A stretch of 64,000 nt of DNA from Apium graveolens (lineage: Eukaryota; Streptophyta; Magnoliopsida; Apiales; Apiaceae): the NCBI RefSeq assembly GCF_009905375.1, contig NC_133655.1, positions 39,835,593-39,899,592 of the forward strand, given 5' to 3'. Both the position numbers and the translations under genes were made by a program. The notes below the pieces were generated by a model. That model did no database searches. It was not told where the DNA came from and was given only the letters and a program-made list of their open reading frames with translations. Below are positions 46,321-60,437 of the stretch, piece by piece. How positions within the stretch are numbered: position 1 is the stretch's first letter; the number at the start of each line of letters is the position of its first letter.

Positions 46321-49300
46321 TATGACGACCTCAACCCGGGGGTCAGGAGTTGACATCACCAATCATAATAATAATAAACATAATATAATCCCATTCACTA
46401 ATTATACATAACCACAACCCCTTTTACCAAGACCTTTTACAGGTTTAAGTTTGATTTAGGTTATAACTAATACAAAACCAACTTACACCAAAACATTCTG
46501 ATACAACTAACTTAATACAGCAACTCAATAGACCATCTTTGGTCCAACACAACTACCTCAGAGGAGCCTGACACGAAAGGAACTGGAACGCTGCCCCGAA
46601 CTACCACAGAAGAATCTCCTAAGTATCTGCAAGAAATATATAAAACATTCTGCAAGGGTGAGCAATCAATTGCTTAGTAGTACCACTATATAAATAACAA
46701 GTAAAAATGATTTGAAGTAAAGCAGTTATAGTAACAGAATTTCTAACTGGCTAGAAAACAAGTAAAACATGTATTAACTGGATATCGAAACTAGCATGCT
46801 CTGAGAAACAATATCATCAATCGTGTGCTGCGCAAAAATACCAGAGTTAAATTTTAGCATGCTATTTTCATTTTCAAACCATCCGTTCCATTACAGGAAC
46901 CATAAAACCATTTGTCCCGTTACGGGGACCCAAAACCATTTATTCTGTTGCTGGAACCTCATTCACATGTTCCGTTACTGGAACCACAATCACTTGTTCC
47001 GTTACTGGAACCACAAAACCACAATCAGATATGTATTGGATGTTATCTAGGGATAGCTGATCAGGCCTCCACATAAATTATCTACGATAGTTGGTCGGGT
47101 TATCACACAAAATGTATAGGAAATCTGATCGGGCTTTCATATAAAATTACCGGATCCGTAGAGACTAGCTAGGTCTCTGGTTAACTATACTGGACTAATC
47201 GGTTTTGTAATGCGCGCAACCGAATTAGCCACTTACGCAACGTTATCCAATATCTGATTCATTTTTTCCAGTTTTCGAATCCACTTTTACCTATCTCTTT
47301 TCAAAACAATTTTATCACAGCACACTATTCAAATCTTCCTTTCATTTTAAGCACATTTTAGAGATAGGTACTTTCAGAAGTTACTTTTCCCCAAAAACAC
47401 ATTTACACAACATTTTAAAATACAGGGGATATGTAACCTAAAATGTTTCTGTTAGATTACGAGATTAAAATATTAGCTATTCATATATACTGAACCATAA
47501 AAGAATGGTCAGGGGGTACTTTCCTTGTAGAGCTTATAACTATCACTGACTGATTTTTGGATCGACTCGGACACTCGACTTTATCGCCTTACTATTTGAC
47601 TATCCTGGACCCGACTTCAACGCTTAGGTCCTTCTCTTGGAGCCTTGTTGTGCTTGCCGATTGATCACTAGGTTAATTTTAGTCCAACGCCACTCTCGAG
47701 CCTTCCGATTATAACCTACAGAGTTCAAATACTCTATATTAGACGTCTAGGTATGCTTGACATATCCTCAATAACAAATCTACCCATTCGATATCAGATA
47801 CTGACTCGTACTTATATACACCATTGCATTACACACATCAATATAGGGTTCACATTCTCGAGAATCGGTTCAGTGTTTGTTTCCAGAAAATATGTATACT
47901 AGTCATTTTACGAAATTAGGGTTATTAGTTTGGAAAAATAATTTATCACAACCTACAATCAGGTTCCGTATAAAACATATGTATATATTTATTTATACTC
48001 GCTCGATGTCCCAATAATTACTGGATAGGCCCCCGTATTTCCGTAATTTGATTTTCCGGAAATTGGGTAGCACCTCCTTTATTTATCGGACTATCCCGTC
48101 GAACAAAGCGACGTCTCAAACTAAATCCACAACAACAACAAACCACAATCAATTCAACTTTATAATCCAATAATCCCCGCATCGTATTATTTAACTACCA
48201 CTTTTTATTTCAAAAATTATAAAATAAATTTATAAATTATTTTTTATTTATTTACTAATGTTAGGACTCAGATAACGATCATCACAGTCCACCGTTAACT
48301 CACCTAAGTTCATCGTCGATGGCGGTACAATTTATTGGTGCCCGATTCAATACGGGTTTCCAAATAAATTGCACTGAATAAATATTGAAACAACTATTCG
48401 ATTAATCACCAAAATTCATTCAAAATTTTTAGAATAAACTCTAATAAACAAAATAATAAGTATTCGAGTAACTAAATTAAAAATTCATGAAGCATCATTC
48501 AGACAAAAAGGAGAGTATTCGAATTAATCGAATAACTCGACCAAGACACAACGAAAAGGAGCAACAGGGATGACTACACATACACGTAAATGCACCACCC
48601 AGCCGCCACCACCGCCTCGTCAAAGAAGCCGAGGAAGGCCGGCAGTACAGAGCGGCATAGTCGAATTATAACATATATACATAATCACACATACCCAGTA
48701 GCACATATGCGTATGTATACATACATCATAAAGCAAAACGGAATTGAAACCACCAACAACCTGAAGTTCAGGCGGCGGCTTACCAAAATAGGGGAGAAAC
48801 AGCCGCGACGAACCCAGAGCCGGGGTAAGGCAATCAGAAAAATGAAGAAATTAACGCGAGAGAGAGAAGAGACATACGAGAGATATTGAAGAGAGGGCGA
48901 GGTGAATAATCGAGAAAGAGAAATGATCTAGAGACTAAGAGGATCAGTGAGAAAGGACAGGTGAAAAAGAATCAGGATAAACTCGATTGTACTAATCCAT
49001 TGGGTTGCTGAATATTCGCATTCATGTCGACTAAAATCCCGGATTCGATTCGTGCTTAGGATTATAACACATAACACCGCGATTAATTAGTTGTTTACAT
49101 ACACTCAAAATAATCTTAAAATTTTCTGAATGTCCCGATACTGATAGAATATAAATTCCAAAATTTTTAAAACACTTTTTGGATCGCATAATGGACCCAC
49201 ATTTTGGGACCTAGCGAACAAACCCGCGGGTAAATTTAATCAGAAAGATTTCCAAAATAATTTTAAAATTCTCGAAATAATCCAAATGTAGTAAAATATG

Positions 49301-49697
49301 AGTTTTGTAATTTTTTAAAGAATCCTGGAATTAAATATGGATTTTACGAATAAGTGCAATCAGAAAATCATATAGAGCTAAATAATTAATGAAATATTGA
49401 TTTCTAAATTTTATAAAATCCCAAAAATATTTATTGTATTTATAAAACCATAAAAACAATTTTAGAGACATTCCAAATATTTATTCAAATAAATTTATAT
49501 TAAATCCACTTTTAAAAGTGAAACCATAAATAATACATCCAATAATTAATTACGCGAACAACCCGATACACTAAAAAAAACATGCATAGATAATAATAAA
49601 ACAACACATAGCTGATAGAAGCTATACACATCTTTTATTTATTTAATAATTCCATAATTACGTATTTAAATAATATGAAAATACGCGAGTCGTTATA
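46321..49697 (-). repeat. Array LTR1
   Basis: The plus strand runs from TATGACGACCTCAACCCGGG to ...CGCGAGTCGTTATA, 3,377 bp. Contents in plus order: hairpin minisatellite (46885-47012), a long gene-free middle, a CACCACC/GCCGCC patch (48590-48660), a GA-rich block (48830-48920) and an AT-rich end. The leader/promoter would read leftward on the minus strand. Confidence 0.92.
46885..47012 (-). repeat. Hairpin minisatellite in array LTR1
   Basis: Five units about 27-30 bases apart, each an inverted repeat of the type GTTCCGTTACTGGAAC or GTCCCGTTACGGGGAC, with ACCATTTG/CACAATCACTT spacers. The changes in the second unit are paired on both arms (GTCCC/GGGAC). Confidence 0.8.
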
Positions 49698-49715
49698 TCC
49701 TTCCCCCCTTAAAAA
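49698..49715 (-). other. Polypurine tract, array interior 1
   Basis: The minus strand reads TTTTTAAGGGGGGAAGGA directly before the LTR start TATAACGACTCG. Copies are at 54411-54428 (same) and 59101-59117 (one G fewer, one change). It closely resembles the PPT of element B. Confidence 0.88.
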
Positions 49716-50230
49716 GATTCTATCACCAGAATATGATCTAACTAAGCAACTGAGGATATTTGTCAAGCATATCTGACTCTGACTCCTAAGCAGACTCTTC
49801 TACTCGAGGATTTATTTAGAGCATACTCATTATGCATATAAACTCATTCCTGATGACTCGCTCTTAACGATCTATAATTTGGATCAATCACTTTACGCAG
49901 AGCAAATTCGGATAAGAGCCCATTGGCTCCTAATTAGCAACTTGGTTCGAATCGGAAACATATCGCCTTATCATGGACACTTAGAACATACTATAAATTT
50001 GCTGCAACATCGACTACAATACTAATTCATTAGCAACTCTATGTAAAACTTCTATTCCTCCAGACAATCAACCCTTGCTTACTTTTAATAACCAGGACTG
50101 TCTAATTACACAAGCTACTGATAGTTCACTATCTAGGGCCTTCAAATGAAATGTCAAAATCAAGGAATCAAGTGTACAAGGAGGGAAAATAAAGAAGATA
50201 TAAATACAACTGAGAGCAACCATACCAGTA

Positions 50231-50307
50231 TATAAGATGGCCAGTCTTAGTACCGCATAGTGTACAACATATAATTCAGTGGCGTCCCACCAGACCCTTT
50301 GTCACAC
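50231..50307 (-). repeat. Conserved internal block, array interior 1
   Basis: The plus strand contains AAGATGGCCAGTCTTAGTAC and GTGGCGTCCCACCAGACCC, the reverse complement of the blocks in elements A and B. Further copies are at 54944-55020 and 59633-59709. Confidence 0.78.
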
Positions 50308-51035
50308 AAAAAATAGTCAAATCATATGGATTGTCTACCCTCAATCAATTGACTAAATCACCGAGGAAGGAAACAATGTTTAAATAGGAATTTGTAAATA
50401 AGGAGGAAGAAAATCTTATTTAAAATGGAATTAACAGAACCCTAAGTTACTTATTCCAAGTTCTCAACTTTCTCACAGGAAAAGTAAGCAACTTATAGGA
50501 TAGGAAACAATGACTCTGAAAAACAAAAGACGTTATAAGAAAGAAATATAACGTTTCAAAAATACCACCTTCCGTACTGATCCACATTCATTATGAAACT
50601 TGGTTGTCATAGCAGCCGATGACCATTAACATATTATCCAAACTCACCGAGGTCACACACTCGGTCCGAAAACATCACTTGACATAGGAAATGCAATAAT
50701 TAGAAATAACGTTTGCGTCTCTTTGACTAACACATTAATGTCCTGCTGAAACATTGAATTCTCACGATCAAACTCATTTCCTCGAGAGAATAGCTAGAAA
50801 TCTGTATCAAACCTTACTAATAATACGTATACGAAAGAGACATACTCTAAGCTAAGGCAGTTCCAGCCAATTCTCAATAGACGTCAGGGTTACGCCTTTG
50901 AACCCTTAACTAAACTTATAAACTTGCTCCTCTGATTGAGTTGCTGACTCCCATCTATATATAAACCTTCCTTTACTCTTTTGACTCTACTCCTAACCTA
51001 AACCAGGGAGTCAAACTTGTAGCTCTGTTACAAAC

Positions 51036-54000
51036 CGTGACAACCTCAACCCGGGGGTCAGGAGTTGACGTCACGAAAAACAATAATAATAAACATAATA
51101 TAATCACATTCACAAATTATACATAACCACAACCCCTTTTACCAAGACCTTTTACAGGTTTAAGTTTGATTTAAGTTATAACTAATACAAAACCAACTTA
51201 CACCAAAACATTCTGATACACTAACTTAATACAATAACTCAATAGACCATCTTTGGTCCAACATAACTACCTTAGAGGAGCCTGACACGAAAGGAACTGG
51301 AACTCTACCCCCAACTACCACGGAAGAATCTCATAAGCATCTGCAAGAAATATATAAAACATTCTGCAAGGGTGAGCAATCAATTGCTCAGCATTACCAC
51401 TATATGAATAACAAGTAAAAATGATTTGAAGTAAAGTAGTTATAGGAACAGAATTCGTAACTGGCTAGAAAATAAGTAAAACATGTATAAACTGGATATC
51501 GAAACTAGCATGCTCTGAGAAACAATATCATCAATCGTGTGCTGCGCAAAAATACCAGAGTTAAATTTTAGCATGCTATTTTCATTTCCAAACCATCCGT
51601 TCCATTACAGGAACCATAAAACCATTTGTCCCGTTACGGGGACCCAAAACCATTTGTTCCGTTGCTGGAACCTCATTCACATGTTCCGTTACTGGAACCA
51701 CAATCACTTGTTCCATTACTGGAACCACAAAACCACAATCAGATATGTATTGGATGTTATCTAGGGATAGCTGATCAGGCCTCCACATAAATTATCTACG
51801 ATAGTTGGTCGGGTTATCACACAAAATGTCTAGGAAATCTGATCGGGCTTTCACACAAAATAACCGGATCCGCAGAGACTAGCTAGGTCTCTGGTTAACT
51901 ATACTGGACTAATCGGTTTTGTAATGCGCGCAACCGAATTAGCCACTTACGCAACGTTATCCAATATCTGATTCGTTTTTTCGAGTTTTCGAATCCACTT
52001 TTACCTATCTCTTTTCAAAACAATTTTATCACAGCACACTATTCAAATCTTCCTTTCATTTTAAGCACATTTTAGAGATAGGTACTTTCAGAATTTACTT
52101 TTCCCCAAAAACACATTTACACAACATTTTAAAATACAGGGGATATGTAACCTAAAATGTTTCTGTTAGATTACGAGATTAAAACATTAGCTATTCACAT
52201 ATACTGAACCATAAAAGAATGGTCAAGGGGTACTTTCCTTGTAGAGCTTATAACTATCACTGACTGATTTTTGGATCGACTCGGACACTCCACTTTATCG
52301 CCTTACTATTTGACTATCCTGGACCCGACTTCAACGCTTAGGTCCTTCTCTTGGAGCCTTGTTGCGCTTGCCGATTGATCACTAGGTTAATTTTAGTCCA
52401 ACGCCACTCTCGAACCTTCCGACTATAACCTACAGAGTTCAAATACTCTATATTAGACGTCTAGGTATGCTTGACATATCCTCAATAACAAATCTACCCA
52501 TTCGATATCAGATACTGACTCGTACTTATATACACCATTGCATTACACACATCAATTTAGGGTTGACATTCTCGAGAATCGGTTCAGTGTTTGTTTCCAG
52601 AAAATATGTATACTAGTCATTTTACGAAATTAGGGTTATTAGTTTGGAAAAATAATTTATCACAACATACAATCAGGTTCCGTATAAAACATATGTATAT
52701 TTTTATTTATACTCGCTCGACGTCCCAATAATTACTGGATAGGCCCCCGTATTTCCGTAATTTGATTTTCCGGAAATCGGGTAGCACCTCCTTTATTTAT
52801 CGGACTATCCCGTCGAACAAAGCGACGTCTCAAACTAAATCCACAACAACAACAAACCACAATCAATTCAACTTTACAATCCAATAATCCCCGCATCGTA
52901 TTATTTAACTACCACTTTTTATTTCGAAAATTATAAAATAAATTTATAAATTATTTTTTATTTATTTACTAATGTTAGGACTCAGATAACGATCATCACA
53001 GTCCACCGTTAACTCACCTAAGTTCATCGTCGATGGCGGTACAATTTATTGGTGCCCAATTCAATACGGGTTTCCAAATAAATTGCACTGAATAAATATT
53101 GAAACAACTATTCGATTAATCACCAAAATTCATTCAAAATTTTTAGAATAAACTCGAATAAACAAAATAATAAGTATTCGAGTAACTAAATTAAAAATTC
53201 ATGAAGCACCATTCAGACAAAAAGGAGAGTATTCGAATTAATGGAATAACTCGACCAAGACACAACGAAAAGGAGCAACAGGGATGACTACACATACACG
53301 TAAATGCACCACCCAGCCGCCACCACCGCCTCGTCAAAGAAGCCTAGGAAGGGCGGCAGTACAGAGTGGCATAGTCGAATTATAACATATATACATAATC
53401 ACACATACCCAGTAGCACATATGCGTATGTATACATACATCATAAAGCAAAACAGAATTGAAACCACCAACAACCTGAAGTTCAGGCGGCGGCTTACCAA
53501 AATAGGGGAGAAACAGCCGTGACGAACCCAGAGCCGGGGTAAGGCAATCAGAAAAATGAAGAAATTAACGCGAGAGAGAGAAGAGACATACAAGAGATAT
53601 TGAAGAGAGGGCGAGGTGAATAATCGAGAAAGAGAAATGATCTAGAGACTAAGAGGATCAGTGAGAAAGGACAGGTGAAAAAGAATCAGGATAAACTCAA
53701 TTGTACTAATCCATTGGGTTGCTGAATATTCGCATTCATGTCGACTAAAATCCCGGATTCGATTCGTGCTTAGGATTATAACACATAACACCGCGATTAA
53801 TTAGTTGTTTACATACACTCAAAATAATCTTAAAATTTTCTGAATGTCCCGATACTGATAGAATATAAATTCCGAAATTTTTAAAACACTTTTTGGATCG
53901 CATAATGGACCCACATTTTGGGACCTAGTGAACAAACCCGCGGGTAAATTTAATCAGAAAGATTTCCAAAATAATTTTAAAATTCTCGAAATAATCCAAA

Positions 54001-54410
54001 CGTAGTAAAATATGAGTTTTGTAATTTTTTAAAGAATCCTGGAATTAAATACGGATTTTACGAATAAGTGCAATCAGAAAATCATATAGAGCTAAATAAT
54101 TAATGAAATATTGATTTCTAAATTTTATAAAATCCCAAAAATATTTATTGTATTTATAAAACCATAAAAACAATTTTAGAGACATTCCAAATATTTATTC
54201 AAATAAATTTATATTAAATCCACTTTTAAAAGTGAAACCATAAATAATACATCCAATAATTAATTACGCGAACAACCCGATACACTAAAAAAACATGCAT
54301 AGATAATAATAAAACAACACATAGCTGATAGAAGCTATACACATCTTTTATTTATTTAATAATTCCATAATTACGTATTTAAATAATATGAAAATACGCG
54401 AGTCGTTATA
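51036..54410 (-). repeat. Array LTR2
   Basis: 3,375 bp, from CGTGACAACCTCAACCCGGG to ...CGAGTCGTTATA. It is very close to LTR1 beyond its first few hundred bases. Its first 460 bases are nearly identical to those of LTR3, including GACGTCACGAAAAACAATAA, where LTR1 and LTR4 differ. Confidence 0.92.
51599..51727 (-). repeat. Hairpin minisatellite in array LTR2
   Basis: The same five-unit array as in LTR1, with single differences (for example TTGTTCCGTTGCTGGAAC in unit 3, TTCCATTACTGGAA in unit 5). Confidence 0.8.
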
Positions 54411-55748
54411 TCCTTCCCCCCTTAAAAAGATTCTATCACCAGAATATGATCTAACTAAGCAAGTGAGGATATTTGTCAAGCATATCTGACTCTGACTCCT
54501 AAGCAGACTCTTCTACTCGAGGATTTATTTAGAGCATACTCATTATGCATATAAACTCATTCCTGATGACTCGCTCTTAACGATCTATAATTTGGATCAA
54601 TCACTTTACGTAGAGCAAATTCGGATAAGAGCCCATTGGCTCCTAATTAGCAACTTGGTTCGAATCGGAAACATATCGCCTTATAATGGACACTTAGAAC
54701 ATACTATAAATTTGCTGCAACAGCGACTACAATACTAATTCATTAGCAACTCTATGTAAAACTTCTATTCCTCCAGACAATCAACCCTTGCTTACTTTTA
54801 ATAACCAGGACTGTCTAATTACACAAGCTACTGATAGTTCACTATCTAGGGTCTTCAAATGAAATGTCAAAATCAAGGAATCAAGTGTACAAGGAGGGAA
54901 AATAAAGAAGATATAAATACAACTGAGAGCAACCATACCAGTATATAAGATGGCCAGTCTTAGTACCGCATAGTGTACAACATATAATTCAGTGGCGTCC
55001 CACCAGACCCTTTGTCACACAAAAAATAGTCAAATCATATGGATTGTCTACCCTCAATCAATTGACTAAATCACCGAGGAAGGAAACAATGTTTAAATAG
55101 GAATTTGTAAATAAGGAGGAAGAAAATCTTATTTAAAATGGAATTAACAGAACCCTAAGTTACTTATTCCAAGTTCTCAACTTTCTCACAGGAAAAGTAA
55201 GCAACTTATAGGATAGGAAACAATGACTCTGAAAAACAAAAGACGTTATAAGAAAGAAATATAACGTTTCAAAAATACCACCTTCCGTACTGATCCACAT
55301 TCATTATGAAACTTGGTTGTCATAGCAGCCGATGACCATTAACATATTATCCAAACTCACCGAGGTCACACACTCGGTCCGAAAACATCACTTGACATAG
55401 GAAATGCAATAATTAGAAATAACGTTTGCGTCTCTTTGACTAACACATTAATGTCCTGCTGAAACATTGAATTCTCACGATCAAACTCATTTCCTCGAGA
55501 GAATAGCTAGAAATCTGTATCAAACCTTACTAATAATACGTATACGAAAGAGACATACTCTAAGCTAAGGCAGTTCCAGCCAATTCTCAATAGACGTCAG
55601 GGTTACGCCTTTGAACCCTTAACTAAACTTATAAACTTGCTCCTCTGATTGAGTTGCTGACTCCCATCTATATATAAACCTTCCTTTACTCTTTTGACTC
55701 TACTCCTAACCTAAACCAGGGAGTCAAACTTGTAGCTCTGTTACAAAC
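54411..55748 (-). other. Array interior 2 (noncoding, 1.34 kb)
   Basis: It has the same length as interior 1 and shares its primer-site damage (GCTCTGTTACA near 55735), so it is a direct duplicate. Conserved block at 54944-55020. No gene seen. Confidence 0.9.
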
Positions 55749-58700
55749 CGTGACAACCTCAACCCGGGGGTCAGGAGTTGACGTCACGAAAAACAATAAT
55801 AATAAACATAATATAATCACATTCACAAATTATACATAACCACAACCCCTTTTACCAAGACCTTTTACAGGTTTAAGTTTGATTTAAGTTATAACTAATA
55901 CAAAACCAACTTACACCAAAACATTCTGATACACTAACTTAATGCAATAACTCAATAGACCATCTTTGGTCCAACACAACTACCTTAGAGGAGCCTGACA
56001 CGAAAGGAACTGGAACTCTACCCCCAACTACCACGGAAGAATCTCATAAGCATCTGCAAGAAATATATAAAACATTCTGCAAGGGTGAGCAATCAATTGC
56101 TCAGCATTACCACTATATGAATAACAAGTAAAAATGATTTGAAGTAAAGTAGTTATAGGAACAGAATTCGTAACTGGCTAGAAAATAAGTAAAACATGTA
56201 TAAACTGGATGTCAAAACTAGCATGCTCTGAGATACAATATCATCAATCGTGTGGTGCGCAAAAATATCAGTGTTAAATTTTAGCATGCTATTTTCATTT
56301 CCAAACCTTTTGTTCCATTACAGGAACCACAAAACCATTTGTCCCGTTACGGGGACCCAAAACCATTTGTTCCGTTGCTGGAACCTCATTCACATGTTCT
56401 GTTACTGGAACCACAATCACTTGTTCTGTTACTAGAACCACAAAACCACAATCAGATATGTATTGGATGTTATCTAGGGATGGCTGATCAGGCCTCCACA
56501 CAAATTATCTAGGATAGTTGGCCGGGCTATCATAAAAAATGTCTAGGAAAGCTGATCGGGCTTTCACACAAAATAACCGGATCGGCAGAGACTAGCTAGG
56601 TCTCTGATTAACTATGTTGGACTAATCGGTTTTGTAATACGCGCAACCGAATTAGCCACTTACGCAACGTTATCCAATATCTGATTTGTTTTATCCAGTT
56701 TTTGAATCCACTTTTACCTATCTCTTTTCAAAACAATTTTATCACAGCACACTATTCAAATCTTCCTTTCATTTTAATCACATTTTAGATATAGGTACTG
56801 TTAGAAGTTACTTTTCTCCAAAAACACATTTACACAATATTTTAAAATACAGGGGATATGTAACCTAAAATGTTTCTGTTAGATTACGAGATTAAAACAT
56901 TAGTTATTCACATATACTGAACCATAAAAGAATGGTCAGGGGTACTTTCCTTGTAGAGCTTATAACTATCACTGACTGATTTTTGGATCGACTCGGACGC
57001 TCGACTTTATCGCCTTATTATTTGTATATCCTGGACCTGACTTCAACACTTAGGTCCTTTGCTTGGAGCCTTGTTGCGCTTGTCGATTGATCACTAGGTT
57101 AATTTTAGTCCAACACCACTCTTGGGCCTTCCGACTATAACCTACAGAGTCCAAATATTATATATTAGACGTCTAGGTATGCTTGACATATCCTCAATAA
57201 CAAATCTACCCATTCGATATCAGATACCGACTCGTACTTATATACACCATTAAAATACACACATCAATTTAGGGTTCATATTCTCGAGAATCGGTTTGGT
57301 GTTTGTTTCCAGAAAATATGTACACTAGTCATTTCACGAAATTAGGGTTATTAGTTTGGCAAAACAATTTATCACGACATACAATCAGGTTCCGTATAAA
57401 ACATATGAATATACTTATTTATACTCGCTCGACATCCCAATAATTACTGGATAGGACCCCGTATTTCCGTAATTTAATTTTCCGAAAATCGGTCTATCCC
57501 GTCGAACAATGCGACCTCTCAATCCAAATCCACAACAACAACAAACCACAATCACTCCAACTTTATAATCCAATAATCCCCGCAACGTATTATTTAACTA
57601 CCACTTTTTATTTCGAAAATTATAAAATAAATTTATAAATTATTATTTATTTATTTACTAATATTAGGACTTAGATAACGATCATCACAGTCCACCGTTG
57701 ACTCACCTAAGTTCATCGTCAGTGGCGGTACAATTTATTGGTGCCCGATTTAATACGGGTTTCCAAATAAATTGCACCGAATAAATATTGAAACAACTAT
57801 TAGATTAATCACCAAAATTCATTCAAAATTTTCAGAATAAACTCGACTAAACAAAATAATAAGTATTCGAGTAACTAAATTAAAAATTCATGAAGCACCA
57901 TTCAGACAAAAAGGAGAGTATTCGAATTAATCGAATAACTCTACCAAGACACAGCGAACAGGAGCAACATGGATGACTACACACACGCGTAAACGCACCA
58001 CCCAGCCACCACCGCCGCCTCGTCAAAGAAGCCGAGGAAGGGCGGCAGTATAGAGCGGCATAGTCGAATTATAACATATATGCATAATCACACATACCCA
58101 GTATCACATATGCGTATGTATACCGAAATCATAAAGAAAAACGGAATTGAAACCACCAACAACCTGAAGTTCAGGCGGCGGCTTACCAAAATATGGGAGA
58201 AACAGCCGGGACGAACCCTGAGCCGGGGTAAGGGAATCAGAAAAATGAAGAAATTAACGCGAGAGAGAGAAGATACATACGAGAGATAGTGAAGAGAGGG
58301 CGAGGTGAATAATCGAGAAAGAGAAATGATCTAAAGACTGAGAGGATCAGTGAGAAAGGAGAGGTGAAAAAGAATCAGGATAAACCCAATTGTACTTATC
58401 CATTGGGTTGCTGAATATTCGCATTTCTGTCGACTAAAAACTCGGATTCGATTCGTGCTTAGGATTATAACACATAACAGTGCGATTAATTAGTTGTTTA
58501 CATACACTCAAAATAATCTTAAAATTTTCTGAATGTCCCGAAACTGATAGAATATAAATTCCGAAATTTTTAAAACACTTTTTGGATCGCATAATGGACC
58601 CACATTTTGGGACCTAGCGAACAAACCCACGGGTAAATTTATTCAGAAAGATTTCCAAAATAATTTTAAAATTCTCGAAATAATCCAAACGTAGTAAAAT

Positions 58701-59100
58701 ATGTGTTTTGTAATTTTTTAAAGAATCCTGGAATTAAATACGGATTTTATGAATAAATGCAATCAGAAAATCATACAGGGCTAAATAATTAATGAAATAT
58801 TGATTTCTAAATTTTATAAAATCCCAAAAATATTTATTGTAATTATAAAACCATAAAAACAATTTTAGAGACATTCCAAATATTTATTCAAATAAATTTA
58901 TATTAAATCCACTTTTAAAAGTGAAACCATAAATAATACAGTTCAATAATTAATTACGCGAACAACCCGATACACTAAAAAAACAAGCATAGATAATAAT
59001 AAAATAACACATAGCTGATAGAAGCTATACACATCTTTTATTTATTTAATAATTCCATAATTACGTATTTAAATAATATGAAAATACGCGAGTCGTTATA
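55749..59100 (-). repeat. Array LTR3, chimeric
   Basis: 3,352 bp. The first 460 bases (to about 56210) copy LTR2 almost base for base. From about 56211 onward the variants (GTGTGGTGCGCAAAAATATCAG, CTGATTAACTATGTTGG, CCGAAACTGATAG) agree with LTR4 instead. A gap near 57490, compared with the others, removes part of the GGGTAGCACCTCCTTTATTT phrase. Confidence 0.9.
56312..56439 (-). repeat. Hairpin minisatellite in array LTR3
   Basis: Five units. The last two carry TTCTGTTAC and TACTAGAAC changes that weaken the arms, matching LTR4 rather than LTR2. Confidence 0.78.
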
Positions 59101-60437
59101 TCATTCCCCCTTAAAAAGATTATATCCTCAGAATATGATTTTACTAAGCAAGTGAGGATATTTGTCAAGCATATCTGACTCTGACTCCTAAGCAGACTCT
59201 TCTACTCGAGGATTTATTCAGAGCATACTCATTATGGATATAAACTCATTCCTGAGGACTCGCTCTTAACGATCTAGAATTTGGATCAATCACTTTACGC
59301 AGAGCAAATTCTGATAAGAGCCCATTGGCTCCTAATCATCAACTTGGTTCGAATCGGAAACATAACGCCTTATCATGGACACGTAGAACATACTATAAAT
59401 TTGCTGCAACAGTGACTACAATTCTAATTCATTAGCAACTCTATGTAAAACTTCTATTCCTCTAGACAGTCAACCCTTGCTTACTTTCAATAACTAGGAC
59501 TGTCTAATTACACAAGCTACTGATAGTTCACTATCTCGGGTCTTCAAATGAAATGTCAAAATTAAGGAATCAAGGGTACAAGGAGGGAAAGTGAAGAAGA
59601 TATAAATACGACTGAGAGCAACCATACCAGTATATAAGATGGCCAGTCTTAGTACCGCATAGTGTCCAACATATAATTCGGTGGGGTCGCACCAGACCTT
59701 TTGTCACACAGAAAATAGTCAAATCATATGCATTGTCTACCCTCAATCAATTCACTAAATCACCGAGGAAGGAAACAATGTTTGAATAAGAACTTGTAAA
59801 TAAGGAGGAAGAAAATCTTATTTAAAATGGAATTAACATAACCCTAAGTTACTTATTCCAAGTTCTCAACTTTCTCACAGGAAAAGTAAGCAACTTATAG
59901 GATAGGAAACAATGACTCTGAAAAATAAAAGACGTTATAAGAAAGAAATATAAGGGTTCAAAAATACCACCTTCCGTACTGATCCGCATTCATTATGAAA
60001 CTTGGCTGTCATAGCAGCCGATGACCATTAACATATTATCCAAACTCACCGAGGTAACACACTCGGTCCGAAAACATCACTTGACATAGGAAATGCAATA
60101 TTTAGAAATAACGTTAGCGTCTCTTTGACTAACACATCAAGGTCCCGCTCCAACATTGAATTCTCATGATCAGACTCGTTTCCTCGAGAGAATAGCTAGA
60201 AATCTGTATCAGACCTTACTAATAATACGTATACGAAAGAGACATACTCTAAGCTAAGGCAGTTCCAGCCAATTCTCAATAGATGTCAAGGTTACGCCTC
60301 TGAACCCTTAACTAAACTTATAAACTTGCTCCTCTGATTGAGTTGCTGACTCCCATCTATATATAAACCTTCCTTTACTCTTTTGACTCTACTCCTAATC
60401 TAAATCAGGGACTCAAACCTGTAGCTCTGATACCAAC
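59101..60437 (-). other. Array interior 3 (noncoding, 1.34 kb)
   Basis: It is more diverged from interiors 1 and 2 than those are from each other. The PPT is slightly changed (TCATTCCCCCTTAAAAAG on the plus strand) and the primer site is intact. Conserved block at 59633-59709. No gene seen. Confidence 0.9.
60424..60435 (-). other. Primer binding site, array interior 3 (intact)
   Basis: The minus strand reads TGGTATCAGAGC, a 12-base match to the initiator-Met-tRNA complement, 2 bp inside LTR4. The equivalent sites in interiors 1 and 2 share two mutations, so only this copy could be primed normally. Confidence 0.92.

Larger units (their letters stand above)
49698..51035 (-). other. Array interior 1 (noncoding, 1.34 kb)
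   Basis: The left edge carries the PPT. The right edge carries a damaged primer site (plus strand GCTCTGTTACA at 51022-51032 where GCTCTGATACCA is expected). It holds the conserved block (50231-50307) and no frame of note. It differs from interior 2 by only a handful of bases and has the same length. Confidence 0.9.

Noticed and set aside
46823..47050. ORF with repeated RNH/WNHNH peptides (also 51537, 56250, and antisense 51582, 56295, 60986)
   Set aside because: The peptide repeats are a by-product of the hairpin minisatellite, which is open on both strands. There is no coding signature and frame ends differ between copies.
48590..48889. 99-codon ORF on the plus strand, repeated in the other array LTRs (53304, 58080)
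   Set aside because: It recurs only because the LTR is repeated. Its length differs between copies through stops and start changes, it is antisense to the element, and it has no recognisable domain.
60424..60435. tRNA gene fragment
   Set aside because: Only the 12-base 3' complement of initiator Met tRNA is present, beside LTR ends. It is a primer binding site; the same holds at 5904, 7797 and 35833.
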